In this document: piece by piece, positions 1-6,886 of the stretch
How positions within the stretch are numbered: position 1 is the stretch's first letter
How the letters are laid out: every line of letters starts with the position of its first letter
Origin: Bacteroidales bacterium
GTDB taxonomy: Bacteria; Bacteroidota; Bacteroidia; Bacteroidales; JALTDM01
DNA: 17,893 nt
Reading direction: 5' to 3'
Assembly: GCA_027074135.1 (NCBI GenBank)
Contig: JALTDM010000280.1
Location: forward strand, 1-17,893
Translations under genes and position numbers: made by a program
Notes under the pieces: model-generated
The model's input: the letters and a program-made list of their open reading frames with translations, nothing else
What the model was told of the DNA's origin: nothing
The model's database searches: none

Positions 1-84
1 GTCTAATCTTGTAGCATTCTTAAGAATAAATTTGTTTGTAAAAATAGAACTAAAAAATTGTTGGACGAACCTTTTATAAAAGAG

Positions 85-123
85 AAAAAGCCACCGGGGA
101 AATACAACCAAGGGGTTCTTTTT
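85..123 (+). terminator. Possible degenerate terminator of an upstream gene
   Basis: AAAAAG (85-90) can pair with CTTTTT (118-123). Inside these arms a 3x3 mismatch is followed by a short CC/GG match. The left arm reads AAAAAGCCACC, the same string that begins the half-hairpin after dnaK at the window end. The pairing is imperfect, so this may be a decayed terminator for a + strand gene left of the window, or chance. Confidence 0.3.
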
Positions 124-148
124 GATTTTTGAAATTTTTATACCTTAA

Positions 149-176
149 TTTATTGTGAATCAATAAGGCATTTTTT
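149..176 (+). terminator. Weak A/T-rich terminator-like hairpin
   Basis: TTATTG (150-155) pairs with CAATAA (161-166) around the loop TGAAT, with one flanking T-G wobble. Six T (171-176) follow. The stem is short and almost without G or C, so termination activity is doubtful. Confidence 0.25.
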
Positions 177-262
177 CCCTGAAATTTATTTAGGATAGGA
201 ATGGATACAAAACCACTTATTTATAAGAAAGTTGAACAAAAAATATGATATTTGCAGGATAT

Positions 263-310
263 GTGAGAATGTGCTAATTTGCTAATGTATTAATTTGATA
301 ATAAACTAAT
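263..310. repeat. Degenerate 8-bp tandem array, six units
   Basis: Read in steps of eight from 263, six consecutive units fit the consensus (G/T)TGCTAAT. The last five end in TAAT, the first in GAAT. The best two units, GTGCTAAT (271-278) and TTGCTAAT (279-286), differ at one base. The array runs directly into a perfect palindrome, TTGCTAGCAA (310-319). It has no coding potential that I can see. Confidence 0.6.
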
Positions 311-387
311 TGCTAGCAAGTTAATGTTTATACTGTTCTGTATTTTTCACCAAAACTTGTTTGATGCAAGTTTTCAAAAAATAATTT

Positions 388-544
388 CCTCCCTTGGGGA
401 GGATTAGGAAGGTGATGTTCAAAAACGTCATTGCTAGCGAACGTAGAAAGCGTAGCAATCTACTACAATAATGAGATACTTGTGCACCTGCGGTATCCAG
501 TATGACGTGGGTGTAAGTTAAATAATTACGCCACCTTCGGTGGC
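388..544. repeat. Nested palindromic element (REP/MITE-like)
   Basis: Two 15-nt hairpins of identical geometry (6-bp stem, 3-nt loop) mark the ends: CCTCCC-TTG-GGGAGG (388-402) and GCCACC-TTC-GGTGGC (530-544). Between them, 22 and 21 nt from each, lies an 84-nt core (425-508) bounded by a perfect 7-bp inverted repeat, ACGTCAT/ATGACGT. The core holds its own palindromes: ATTGCTA/TAGCAAT (430-436, 453-459) and GATAC/GTATC (475-479, 493-497). GAAGGTG (408-414) also matches CACCTTC (532-538) in inverse orientation. The core resembles the family of short interspersed palindromes of the form GTCATTGC...GCAATCT...ATGACG seen between genes in many bacteria. That assignment is from memory and needs a genome-wide search. 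Confidence 0.6.
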
Positions 545-577
545 TCATAATGATATGAAAGAAAAAACTAAATAGAA

Positions 578-1261
578 ATGGAAAACGGTAAACTTTACAT
601 AATTCCAACACCAATAGGCAATCTGGCGGATATTACGCTACGTGCTTTGGAATATCTTAAAGAAGCTGAAATAATTCTTGTTGAAGACACACGGGTTTCT
701 GCCAAACTTTTCAATCATTACGGCATAAATCCCGTTCGAAAGATACAGTTCCACAAATTCAACGAACACAAACAAGTAGATAAAATAATTGCCCTTCTAA
801 AAGAAAAAAACAAAGTCGCTTTAATCTCTGACGCCGGCACACCGGGCATTTCCGATCCGGCTTACCTACTTGTAAAAGCCTGCATCAACGAAGGTATAGG
901 AATAGAAACTTTACCCGGTGCAACAGCTTTTGTCCCTGCACTTGTAAATTCCGGCTTACCATCTCACAATTTTGTTTTCGAAGGATTTTTGCCCGTAAAA
1001 AAAGGCAGGACAAAAAAATTGGAAAGATTGCAAGCAGAAGAACGTACAATGATTTTTTACGAATCCCCGCATAAACTACTGAAAACTCTTGCAGATTTTG
1101 AAACATATTTCGGCAGCAACAGGAAAATCTCAGTGTCAAAAGAACTTACAAAAATTCACGAAGAAACTATCAGAGGAACCATTCAAGAAGTGAAAAAACA
1201 TTTTGAATCTCTGCCGTCTGTCAAAGGAGAATATATTATTGTAGTGGAAGGAAGCAATTAA
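578..1261 (+). CDS. rsmI: 16S rRNA (cytidine1402-2'-O)-methyltransferase RsmI
   Basis: The 227-residue protein belongs to the tetrapyrrole-methylase (SAM-dependent) superfamily and has RsmI signatures in order: PTPIGNL near residue 10, VEDTR at 35-39, SDAGTPGISDPA at 84-95, a PGATA segment, and FYESPHK in the C-terminal half. In characterised bacteria RsmI uses S-adenosylmethionine to methylate the ribose of C1402 in the decoding centre of 16S rRNA, alongside RsmH, which methylates the base. It is cytoplasmic. The length suits the shorter Bacteroidota form; the E. coli protein is about 286 residues. The ATG at 578 puts the conserved start motif right at the N-terminus, and no Shine-Dalgarno sequence precedes it. 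A palindromic element ends 33 bp upstream. It is separated from the next gene by 49 bp that carry a promoter-like box, so the genes downstream need not depend on it. Confidence 0.95.
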   Translation: MENGKLYIIPTPIGNLADITLRALEYLKEAEIILVEDTRVSAKLFNHYGINPVRKIQFHKFNEHKQVDKIIALLKEKNKVALISDAGTPGISDPAYLLVKACINEGIGIETLPGATAFVPALVNSGLPSHNFVFEGFLPVKKGRTKKLERLQAEERTMIFYESPHKLLKTLADFETYFGSNRKISVSKELTKIHEETIRGTIQEVKKHFESLPSVKGEYIIVVEGSN

Positions 1262-1281
1262 ACTAATTCACAGAAATTTCT

Positions 1282-1289
1282 TATTTTTG
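1282..1289 (+). promoter_or_regulatory. Putative -7 box of the seven-gene operon
   Basis: TATTTTTG fits the Bacteroidota -7 consensus TAnnTTTG. It ends 21 bp before the ATG at 1311, about the same distance as the boxes found before the two - strand genes. No clear TTG -33 element is visible 17-23 bp upstream, so confidence is moderate. Confidence 0.5.
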
Positions 1290-1310
1290 CAATTATAAAA
1301 ATACATTAAA

Positions 1311-1724
1311 ATGAGAAAATATATTTCCGTTTTCATTTTGCTTTTGAGTATCTCAACAATATCATTCTCTCAACAAACCGTTGATTACGATAAACTTGAA
1401 AAAGATTGGAAAACATTGCTTTTGAATGGCAAGCCGTTTACAGGCAATGTAGAAAAATTATATGATAACGGACAGGTAGCCATTGAAGGAAAAGTTGTAG
1501 ATGGACTTAGAGAAGGGGAATGGAAATGGTACTATCCTACAGGGAAATTAAAAAGAACTTCCATATACAAAAAAGGTAAGAAAAACGGTAAAACAGTATA
1601 TTATTGGCCAAACGGCAACAAAAGAATGGAAATTTATTTCTACGAAGACAAAAACATACGCCAAATGTCTTGGGACAAAAACGGAAAAAGAAAACCCAAT
1701 CCACAATTTAAAAAGTTCCATTAA
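1311..1724 (+). CDS. Secreted MORN-like repeat (YwqK-type) protein
   Basis: A 137-residue protein with an N-terminal signal peptide (residues 1 to about 20, hydrophobic core IFILLLSIST-like, ending near SFSQQ). The mature part carries the short alternating repeat typical of the MORN-variant / YwqK-like family: LYDNGQ, GLREGEWKWYYPTGKL, KKNGKTVYYWPNGN and a final YFYEDKN unit. Proteins of this kind are common in Bacteroidota envelopes, where the repeats form a beta-sheet sleeve. Their biochemical role is mostly unknown, and the database label 'antitoxin component' does not imply a toxin here. The ATG at 1311 directly precedes the signal peptide. It is the first gene of the tight + strand run and ends 5 bp before the DUF5686 gene, so a function with that outer-membrane protein is plausible but unproven. 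Confidence 0.8.
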   Translation: MRKYISVFILLLSISTISFSQQTVDYDKLEKDWKTLLLNGKPFTGNVEKLYDNGQVAIEGKVVDGLREGEWKWYYPTGKLKRTSIYKKGKKNGKTVYYWPNGNKRMEIYFYEDKNIRQMSWDKNGKRKPNPQFKKFH

Positions 1725-1729
1725 TTCCA

Positions 1730-4237
1730 ATGCAGAAATTCCTGGTTTACATACTTTTTGCCTTATCTGTAGTTAACGGATTTTCTCAAAACAAAACAAA
1801 GATTTTCGGCAAAGTTACAGATGCCAAAACAGGTGAACCCATACCTTTTGCCAATATTGTTTTTAAAAATACAACAGTTGGAACCATTACCAATATGGAC
1901 GGTAAATACAGTATTGAAACTACGGTAAAAGCCGACAGTATCCAATGTATAGTGGTAGGGTACAAAACACAATCAAAAAAAATTATAAACGGCAGGTTTC
2001 AAACCATAAACTTTGAACTTCAACCTAATGTTTTGTCATTACAAGAAGTTGTCGTCAAAACAAAAAAGAAAAGAAAAACCCTCGCATCTACACTTGTTGA
2101 CAGTATGAGGGCTCATCGTTACGAAAATGACAAAAAATATTTAGATGCTTATGAATATGATGTTTACAACAAAGTGGAGTTTGACATAAACAACATTACC
2201 GATAAATTCCGCAATAAAAAAGTTTTAAAACCTTTTAAGTTCATTTTCGACTATGTTGATACCTCAACAGTAAACGGCTCTGTTTATCTGCCTTTTATGC
2301 TCGTAGAAACTTATTCTAAATTTTATTATCTAAAGTCCCCACCAAAAAAACTTGAGATAATAAAAGCATCAAAAATTTCCGGTATTACAAACGAAAGTGT
2401 CAACCAGTTTCTAGGTACAATGTATGCCGACATAAATGTCTGGGACAGATACATAAAACTTTTGGATAAAGGATTTATCAGTCCGATTTCGTTTGTAGGT
2501 AAGCTTTATTACAAATATTTTATTCTAGATAGTCTCAAAAAAAACGATACAACCTATTTCCATATAGGATTTAAGCCTATTCTTAAAGAAGATTATGTAT
2601 TTAACGGTGACTTCTGGATACAAGACAAAACATTTGCCCTCACTGAAGTAAACTTGCAAGTAGCTAAATCCGTAAACCTAAACTTTGTAAACAACCTAAA
2701 AATCCAACAAAAGTTCAAACGCATAGGAAGCCATATGATGTTAAGCCGCGAATATATGGTTGTTGATTTCAATATTGTAGAAGACCCTAAATCGGCAATG
2801 GGATTTTTCGGAAAAAAAACTACCATTTACACAAACATAAAAATAAACCAACCCCACCCGCTTAATTTTTATAATACAATGACAGACGTTATGGTTGAAA
2901 AAGACGCTTCTGCTAAATCAGAAAAATACTGGGATACCATAAGACCTGAACAATTATCCCCAAAAGAACAACAAATTTATCAAATGGTAGATACTCTGAA
3001 AAGATTGCCTATATTCAGAACCTATTACGATATAATCAACACTATTGTAGCAGGATATTACACCACAGGATTCTTTGAATGGGGTCCATATTTCAAATTG
3101 GCAAGTTTTAACCCGATAGAAGGCATTAGAATCAGGTTGGGGGGCAAAACAAACATAAAATTCTCAAAAAAGTTACGTATATCACCATATATAGCTTACG
3201 GAACCAAAGACGACAAAATAAAAGGAGGTGCAACTGTAACATATTATTTCAATAAAATACCTTGGCGGACTTTATCTTTTAAATACAAAAACGATTTGGA
3301 ACAACTCGGTACAGGTCGATTTGCCACAATAATAGGTAATAATATTTTAAGTTCAGCACTAACCCGTCACCTGATAGATAAACTGTCAACTGTTGAAGAA
3401 TATGAAGCATCATACACTCACGAATGGGTTCCCGGTATTTCCACCACATTTTTTATAAATAACAGAAAACTTTATCCTGTACCCGGAATAAGTTTTCATA
3501 TAAAAGAAGGGAATGAATATAATTACTCCCCATATATCCAAACAACAGATTTGAGTATCAACTTGCATTTGGCATTAAAAGAAAAATTTGTTTTCGGTGA
3601 TTACAATAGAATTAGTCTAGGTTCAAAATACCCTACATTTGATATTTATTATACAAAAGGTATAAAAGATTTTTTGCGCAGCGATTTTTCTTATGACAAA
3701 TTACAAGTTAAGGCTAAATACAAAATAGGATTTTATCCGGTGGGATACGGAAGACTATACATAGATTACGGTAAAATTTTCGGCACATTACCATTTCCTC
3801 TTTTGAAAATACACGAAGGTAATGAAACTTATTACCTTGACAAAAGTGCATTTAATATGATGAATTACTATGAATTCATTAGTGACGAATACATAAGTTA
3901 TTCATACTTCCATTATTTTGACGGATTCTTTTTGAACAAAATACCACTAATAAAAAAACTAAGACTAAGAACAATGGCGTGGGGGAAATTACTTTACGGA
4001 AAAATCTCTCCGGCAAATATGGAAATAATGAAATTACCTGCTTATTCACACCCGCTGCTTATTAGCGATAAACCTCTTTCTCCATTGGCAAGCAAAAATT
4101 ACTATTCCGAAGTTGGAATTGGCATAGAAAATATATTTAAATTTATAAGCATTAACTTTGTGTGGAGGCTTACTCAACTTAATTATCCTAATGTGAGCAG
4201 ATTTGGCATAAGATTGTATTTGGATTTAAAATTCTAA
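1730..4237 (+). CDS. DUF5686 outer-membrane protein with carboxypeptidase-regulatory-like domain
   Basis: An 835-residue envelope protein. Residues 1 to about 19 are a signal peptide ending at GFSQN. Residues about 24-110 form a carboxypeptidase-regulatory-like Ig fold (FGKVTDAKTGEPIPFANIVF... TNMDGKYSI), as found at the N-terminus of SusC/TonB-dependent receptors. The rest matches the DUF5686 family, including the conserved YWDTIRPEQLSPKEQQIY stretch near residue 400. The C-terminal half has many alternating aromatic/polar strands, and the protein ends in LYLDLKF with a terminal Phe. That pattern suggests an outer-membrane beta-barrel. No plug domain or TonB box is evident, so it is not a standard TonB-dependent receptor. 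Its function and substrate are unknown. It sits 5 bp after the MORN-like gene and 5 bp before a lipoprotein gene, consistent with an envelope module. Confidence 0.85.
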   Translation: MQKFLVYILFALSVVNGFSQNKTKIFGKVTDAKTGEPIPFANIVFKNTTVGTITNMDGKYSIETTVKADSIQCIVVGYKTQSKKIINGRFQTINFELQPNVLSLQEVVVKTKKKRKTLASTLVDSMRAHRYENDKKYLDAYEYDVYNKVEFDINNITDKFRNKKVLKPFKFIFDYVDTSTVNGSVYLPFMLVETYSKFYYLKSPPKKLEIIKASKISGITNESVNQFLGTMYADINVWDRYIKLLDKGFISPISFVGKLYYKYFILDSLKKNDTTYFHIGFKPILKEDYVFNGDFWIQDKTFALTEVNLQVAKSVNLNFVNNLKIQQKFKRIGSHMMLSREYMVVDFNIVEDPKSAMGFFGKKTTIYTNIKINQPHPLNFYNTMTDVMVEKDASAKSEKYWDTIRPEQLSPKEQQIYQMVDTLKRLPIFRTYYDIINTIVAGYYTTGFFEWGPYFKLASFNPIEGIRIRLGGKTNIKFSKKLRISPYIAYGTKDDKIKGGATVTYYFNKIPWRTLSFKYKNDLEQLGTGRFATIIGNNILSSALTRHLIDKLSTVEEYEASYTHEWVPGISTTFFINNRKLYPVPGISFHIKEGNEYNYSPYIQTTDLSINLHLALKEKFVFGDYNRISLGSKYPTFDIYYTKGIKDFLRSDFSYDKLQVKAKYKIGFYPVGYGRLYIDYGKIFGTLPFPLLKIHEGNETYYLDKSAFNMMNYYEFISDEYISYSYFHYFDGFFLNKIPLIKKLRLRTMAWGKLLYGKISPANMEIMKLPAYSHPLLISDKPLSPLASKNYYSEVGIGIENIFKFISINFVWRLTQLNYPNVSRFGIRLYLDLKF

Positions 4238-4242
4238 TAAAT

Positions 4243-4770
4243 ATGAAAAACTTGAAATTTTTACTTGTGTTAGCAACTGTTGCATTCTTAACAGTTTCTT
4301 GCAGCAATAACCAAGAGAAAACATTGTTCACAACAGTAATGAAAACCGATAAAGGAGACATTAGAGGTATAAAATTAAATTCATCTCCCGAGGAAGTAAA
4401 AAAAATAGAAGGACAAAAACCTGACTCGACAGCAGACGGGTACTTGGCTTATTTTATAAATGTACCATCAAAACAAGCTCATTTAACTATAGAATACAAC
4501 TTTGATAACAGAGGCCTTTATTCTGCAGATATAAATGTAAAAGTAAAAGGAGACTCTACAAAATCATTATCAACAATAGACACATTGCAAAAAAAAATAA
4601 GAAAACTGTTAACAAAAAAATACGGACCACCAGTAGAATTATCACCCGTTACACTTATATGGAACTTTAAATCCGAAAGTGGCTCTTCGGCATCAGCCCA
4701 GTTATTAAATAACAGCGAAGTGGAAGGAACAGGATCACTGGAAATATTTGTTCAAACAGAAGTAGAATGA
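4243..4770 (+). CDS. Small putative lipoprotein, function unknown
   Basis: A 175-residue protein whose N-terminus has a short positive region, a hydrophobic core and a lipobox-like TVSC with Cys20, so it is probably cleaved by signal peptidase II and lipidated. The -3 position is Thr rather than Leu, which is a relaxed but acceptable form. The residues after Cys20 (SNNQ) are not strongly acidic, so surface export by an acidic Bacteroidota lipoprotein export signal is not indicated. I do not recognise the mature domain. It contains GIKLNSSPEEVKKIEG near residue 44 and KKYGPP near residue 126, a pattern reminiscent of small periplasmic proteins that measure a 'threshold' segment, but this is no basis for a function. 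Its TGA stop overlaps the ATG of the response regulator (ATGA), implying coupled translation. Confidence 0.7.
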   Translation: MKNLKFLLVLATVAFLTVSCSNNQEKTLFTTVMKTDKGDIRGIKLNSSPEEVKKIEGQKPDSTADGYLAYFINVPSKQAHLTIEYNFDNRGLYSADINVKVKGDSTKSLSTIDTLQKKIRKLLTKKYGPPVELSPVTLIWNFKSESGSSASAQLLNNSEVEGTGSLEIFVQTEVE

Positions 4771-5435
4771 TTAAGAAAAAAATTCTCATAGTTGACGACG
4801 AGGAAGATATTCGCACATTTTTGGAATACAACCTAAAAAAAGAAGGTTTTGAAACTTATACTGCTGCAGATGGCAAAGAGGCAATCGAAACAGCAGAAAA
4901 AATAAAACCCGACCTCATCTTACTTGATATAATGCTTCCAAATGTTTACGGCATTGATGTATGTAAGCAAATAAAAAATAAACCTGCTACTTCCAACACT
5001 ATAATAATTGCCCTTACTGCACTTAGACAAGATAATGTTCAATTGGACGCATTCTTCGTAGGATGTGACGACTTTGTAAACAAACCCATAAAACTGAAAA
5101 TTCTTATTGCGAGGATAAAAACAAGACTGAAAATATCTGACGACAACTTAATTCACACAAAAAATTTCACTCTGGACACACAAAATTACTTCATTATTTT
5201 ACCCGACAAATCAAAAATCCAATTAACGAAAAAAGAAATGGAAATTTTACTTATCCTACTTAAAAACAAAGGTAAAATACTGTCCCGCAAAACCATATTT
5301 GAAAATGTTTGGGGCAAAGAAGACATTATTGTATCAGACAGAACAATAGATGTTTACATAAGAAAAATCCGTCAGAAGATAGGCGAATCAACAATAAAAA
5401 CATACAAAGGCATAGGTTATAAATTTGAAGAATAA
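4767..5435 (+). CDS. OmpR/PhoB-family response regulator, no adjacent kinase
   Basis: A 222-residue two-domain regulator. The receiver domain (about residues 1-120) has every key residue: acidic pair Asp10-Asp11, phospho-acceptor Asp54 in LLDIMLPN, Thr84 and Lys106 in NKP. The C-terminal part (about 125-222) is an OmpR/PhoB winged helix, with LTKKEMEILLILLKNKG and the RTIDVYIRKIRQKIG recognition-helix region followed by YKGIGYKF. It would be phosphorylated by a sensor histidine kinase and bind DNA as a dimer. No histidine kinase is encoded anywhere in this window, so its partner must be elsewhere. It overlaps the lipoprotein gene by 4 bp and the CPBP protease gene by 1 bp (TAATG), which ties its production to envelope genes. 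Autoregulation of the operon is possible but no operator was identified. Confidence 0.92.
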   Translation: MIKKKILIVDDEEDIRTFLEYNLKKEGFETYTAADGKEAIETAEKIKPDLILLDIMLPNVYGIDVCKQIKNKPATSNTIIIALTALRQDNVQLDAFFVGCDDFVNKPIKLKILIARIKTRLKISDDNLIHTKNFTLDTQNYFIILPDKSKIQLTKKEMEILLILLKNKGKILSRKTIFENVWGKEDIIVSDRTIDVYIRKIRQKIGESTIKTYKGIGYKFEE

Positions 5436-6322
5436 TGATTTTCCCTAAACCGAAAAATAATATATCTGCATTTTCACGTCTTGTATTTCTTATCACAATC
5501 GCATACATACTTGCACAAGGTTTGCTTTTATTCATGATTTTCATCAAAACAGGTTCTATTCAAGACGCTTATGATACAATAACTTTTGCTCACAAATACC
5601 CAAACTATTTCAAACTAATGCAAATATTGCAGTCACTTACATTATTTTTCTTACCTGCCATTACTTTCCCTTTTTTTGCGGGAGAACGCATTTCCAACTT
5701 CTTCGGAAAGAAAAATGTCAGGCTCACAACTTTTTTTGCATTATTACTTCTAATTATCATCCTAATGCCATTTATAAATTATGTTGCCGAATGGAACAGA
5801 AACATACCACTTTTACCAAACCTATACGAAAAATTAAAACAAGGAGAGGAACAAATAAACTCACTAATTAACTTTCTGTTACAAGGCAAAGGTTTGGGTG
5901 TTTTCTTGCTCAACCTTATGGTTTTTGCTATCGTTCCGGCTATTGCAGAAGAATTCTTTTTCAGAGGCACTCTACAAAAACTTTTCATTGACATTTTTAA
6001 AAACATCCATATTGCAATTTTAATTACAGCTCTTATCTTCAGTTTCGTACATTTTCAGTTTCTCACCTTCGTTCCACGAGTTATTTTAGGAATAATTCTC
6101 GGGTACTTATATGTGTGGAGCCGTAACATTTGGATTGCAATTCTTACCCATTTCTTCAACAACAGTATGGCAGTAATCATTCACACATTTTTTAAAGAAG
6201 AAACACAGAAAACTGTAGAATCTATAGGATCTAACATAAATTTAATAACATTCATCGTAAATGTTTTTATAATATTAATAATTCTTTACGCACTCAAAAA
6301 ATACTTTGAAAATGAACATTAA
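5435..6322 (+). CDS. CPBP-family intramembrane metalloprotease
   Basis: A 295-residue polytopic membrane protein with hydrophobic segments near residues 14-37, 65-82, 97-118, 155-175, 185-210, 217-236 and 270-290. It carries the CPBP (CAAX protease and bacteriocin-processing, Abi) motifs: EEFFFRG with Glu172-Glu173 and Arg177, FSFVH with His206, and HFFNN with His239. In the Rce1-like family these residues coordinate the catalytic metal and hydrolyse peptide bonds within or near the membrane. Bacterial substrates are rarely known; roles include peptide maturation, bacteriocin immunity and stress signalling. Its ATG overlaps the stop of the response regulator by one base, so the two are probably translated together. 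Its 3' end overlaps gmhA. A role in regulating the response-regulator pathway is only an inference from the coupling. Confidence 0.88.
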   Translation: MIFPKPKNNISAFSRLVFLITIAYILAQGLLLFMIFIKTGSIQDAYDTITFAHKYPNYFKLMQILQSLTLFFLPAITFPFFAGERISNFFGKKNVRLTTFFALLLLIIILMPFINYVAEWNRNIPLLPNLYEKLKQGEEQINSLINFLLQGKGLGVFLLNLMVFAIVPAIAEEFFFRGTLQKLFIDIFKNIHIAILITALIFSFVHFQFLTFVPRVILGIILGYLYVWSRNIWIAILTHFFNNSMAVIIHTFFKEETQKTVESIGSNINLITFIVNVFIILIILYALKKYFENEH

Positions 6323-6884
6323 CAGAAACTTTTTTGATAAAATCTTTAAAGAAGCTGAAAAAGTACTGCAAGATTTTATAAACAACGGCTTTTCAGATTT
6401 GCAAACGGCAGGTGAAATAATGGTTCAATCAATAAAAAACGGTAACAAAATAATTTCCTGTGGAAACGGTGGCTCAATGAGCGATGCAATGCACTTTGCA
6501 GAAGAACTTACCGGCAAGTTCCGCGAAGAAAGAAAAGGCATACCTGCAATTGCAATAAGTGACCCATCTTATTTGACATGTACTTCAAACGATTACGGAT
6601 ACGATAAAGTTTTCTCACGATTTGTCGAAACTATGGGAAAACCTGGTGATGTGTTACTAGCAATAAGTACAAGCGGAAAAAGTCCTAACATTATCAATGC
6701 TGCTATATCAGCCAAAGAAATGGGAATAAATGTAATTGCACTCACAGGAAAAGACGGCGGTAAACTAAAAGACATTGCAGATGTTGAAATCAGAGTGCCT
6801 CACAACGGATACTCCGACAGAATACAAGAAGTTCATATAAAAATCATTCACGCTCTTATTCAATACATTGAAGAAAATATATAA
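6312..6884 (+). CDS. gmhA: D-sedoheptulose 7-phosphate isomerase
   Basis: A 190-residue SIS-domain protein of the GmhA family, which converts sedoheptulose 7-phosphate to glycero-manno-heptose 7-phosphate, the first step towards the ADP-heptose of the LPS core. It has the sugar-phosphate loop CGNGGSMSDAMHFAEEL, STSGKSPN, and the C-terminal RIQEVHIKIIH. From the ATG at 6312 the metal and catalytic residues fall at His61, Glu65, Gln172 and His180, the same numbers as in the E. coli enzyme, which strongly supports this start over the in-frame TTG six bases earlier. The start lies inside the protease gene (11-bp overlap), so translation is probably coupled. The other heptose genes (hldE, gmhB, hldD) are not in this window. 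The closely related DiaA family is a weaker alternative. Confidence 0.9.
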   Translation: MNINRNFFDKIFKEAEKVLQDFINNGFSDLQTAGEIMVQSIKNGNKIISCGNGGSMSDAMHFAEELTGKFREERKGIPAIAISDPSYLTCTSNDYGYDKVFSRFVETMGKPGDVLLAISTSGKSPNIINAAISAKEMGINVIALTGKDGGKLKDIADVEIRVPHNGYSDRIQEVHIKIIHALIQYIEENI

Positions 6885-6886
6885 CC

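Larger units (their letters stand above)
1..577. other. Gene-free, repeat-rich region upstream of rsmI
   Basis: I see no convincing gene here. It is AT-rich and contains several small structures listed separately: an imperfect terminator-like hairpin (85-123), a second A/T hairpin followed by six T (149-176), a degenerate octamer array (263-310), a perfect 10-bp palindrome TTGCTAGCAA (310-319) and a nested palindromic element (388-544). No tRNA or rRNA is recognisable. No TAnnTTTG box lies at the 20-22 bp distance from the rsmI start that other genes in this window show. The nearest candidate is TATTTTTC around 340, so the rsmI promoter is not identified. Confidence 0.7.

Noticed and set aside
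321..614. 97-codon open frame on the - strand upstream of rsmI
   Set aside because: It runs through the palindromic element and into the rsmI start. Its residues are simply a translation of the repeats, and no promoter or protein family supports it.
1311..1724. Toxin-antitoxin system suggested by the YwqK 'antitoxin' label
   Set aside because: The protein is secreted, consists of MORN-like repeats, and has no small toxin gene next to it. The neighbour is an outer-membrane protein.
6306..6311. TTG start two codons upstream of the gmhA ATG
   Set aside because: The ATG at 6312 gives active-site numbering identical to E. coli GmhA (His61, Glu65, Gln172, His180), and ATG is the more usual start.
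5435..6322. Bacteriocin or abortive-infection immunity system around the CPBP (Abi) protein
   Set aside because: No bacteriocin precursor, transporter or phage-defence partner is nearby. The neighbours are envelope, regulatory and housekeeping genes, so only the membrane protease assignment is kept.
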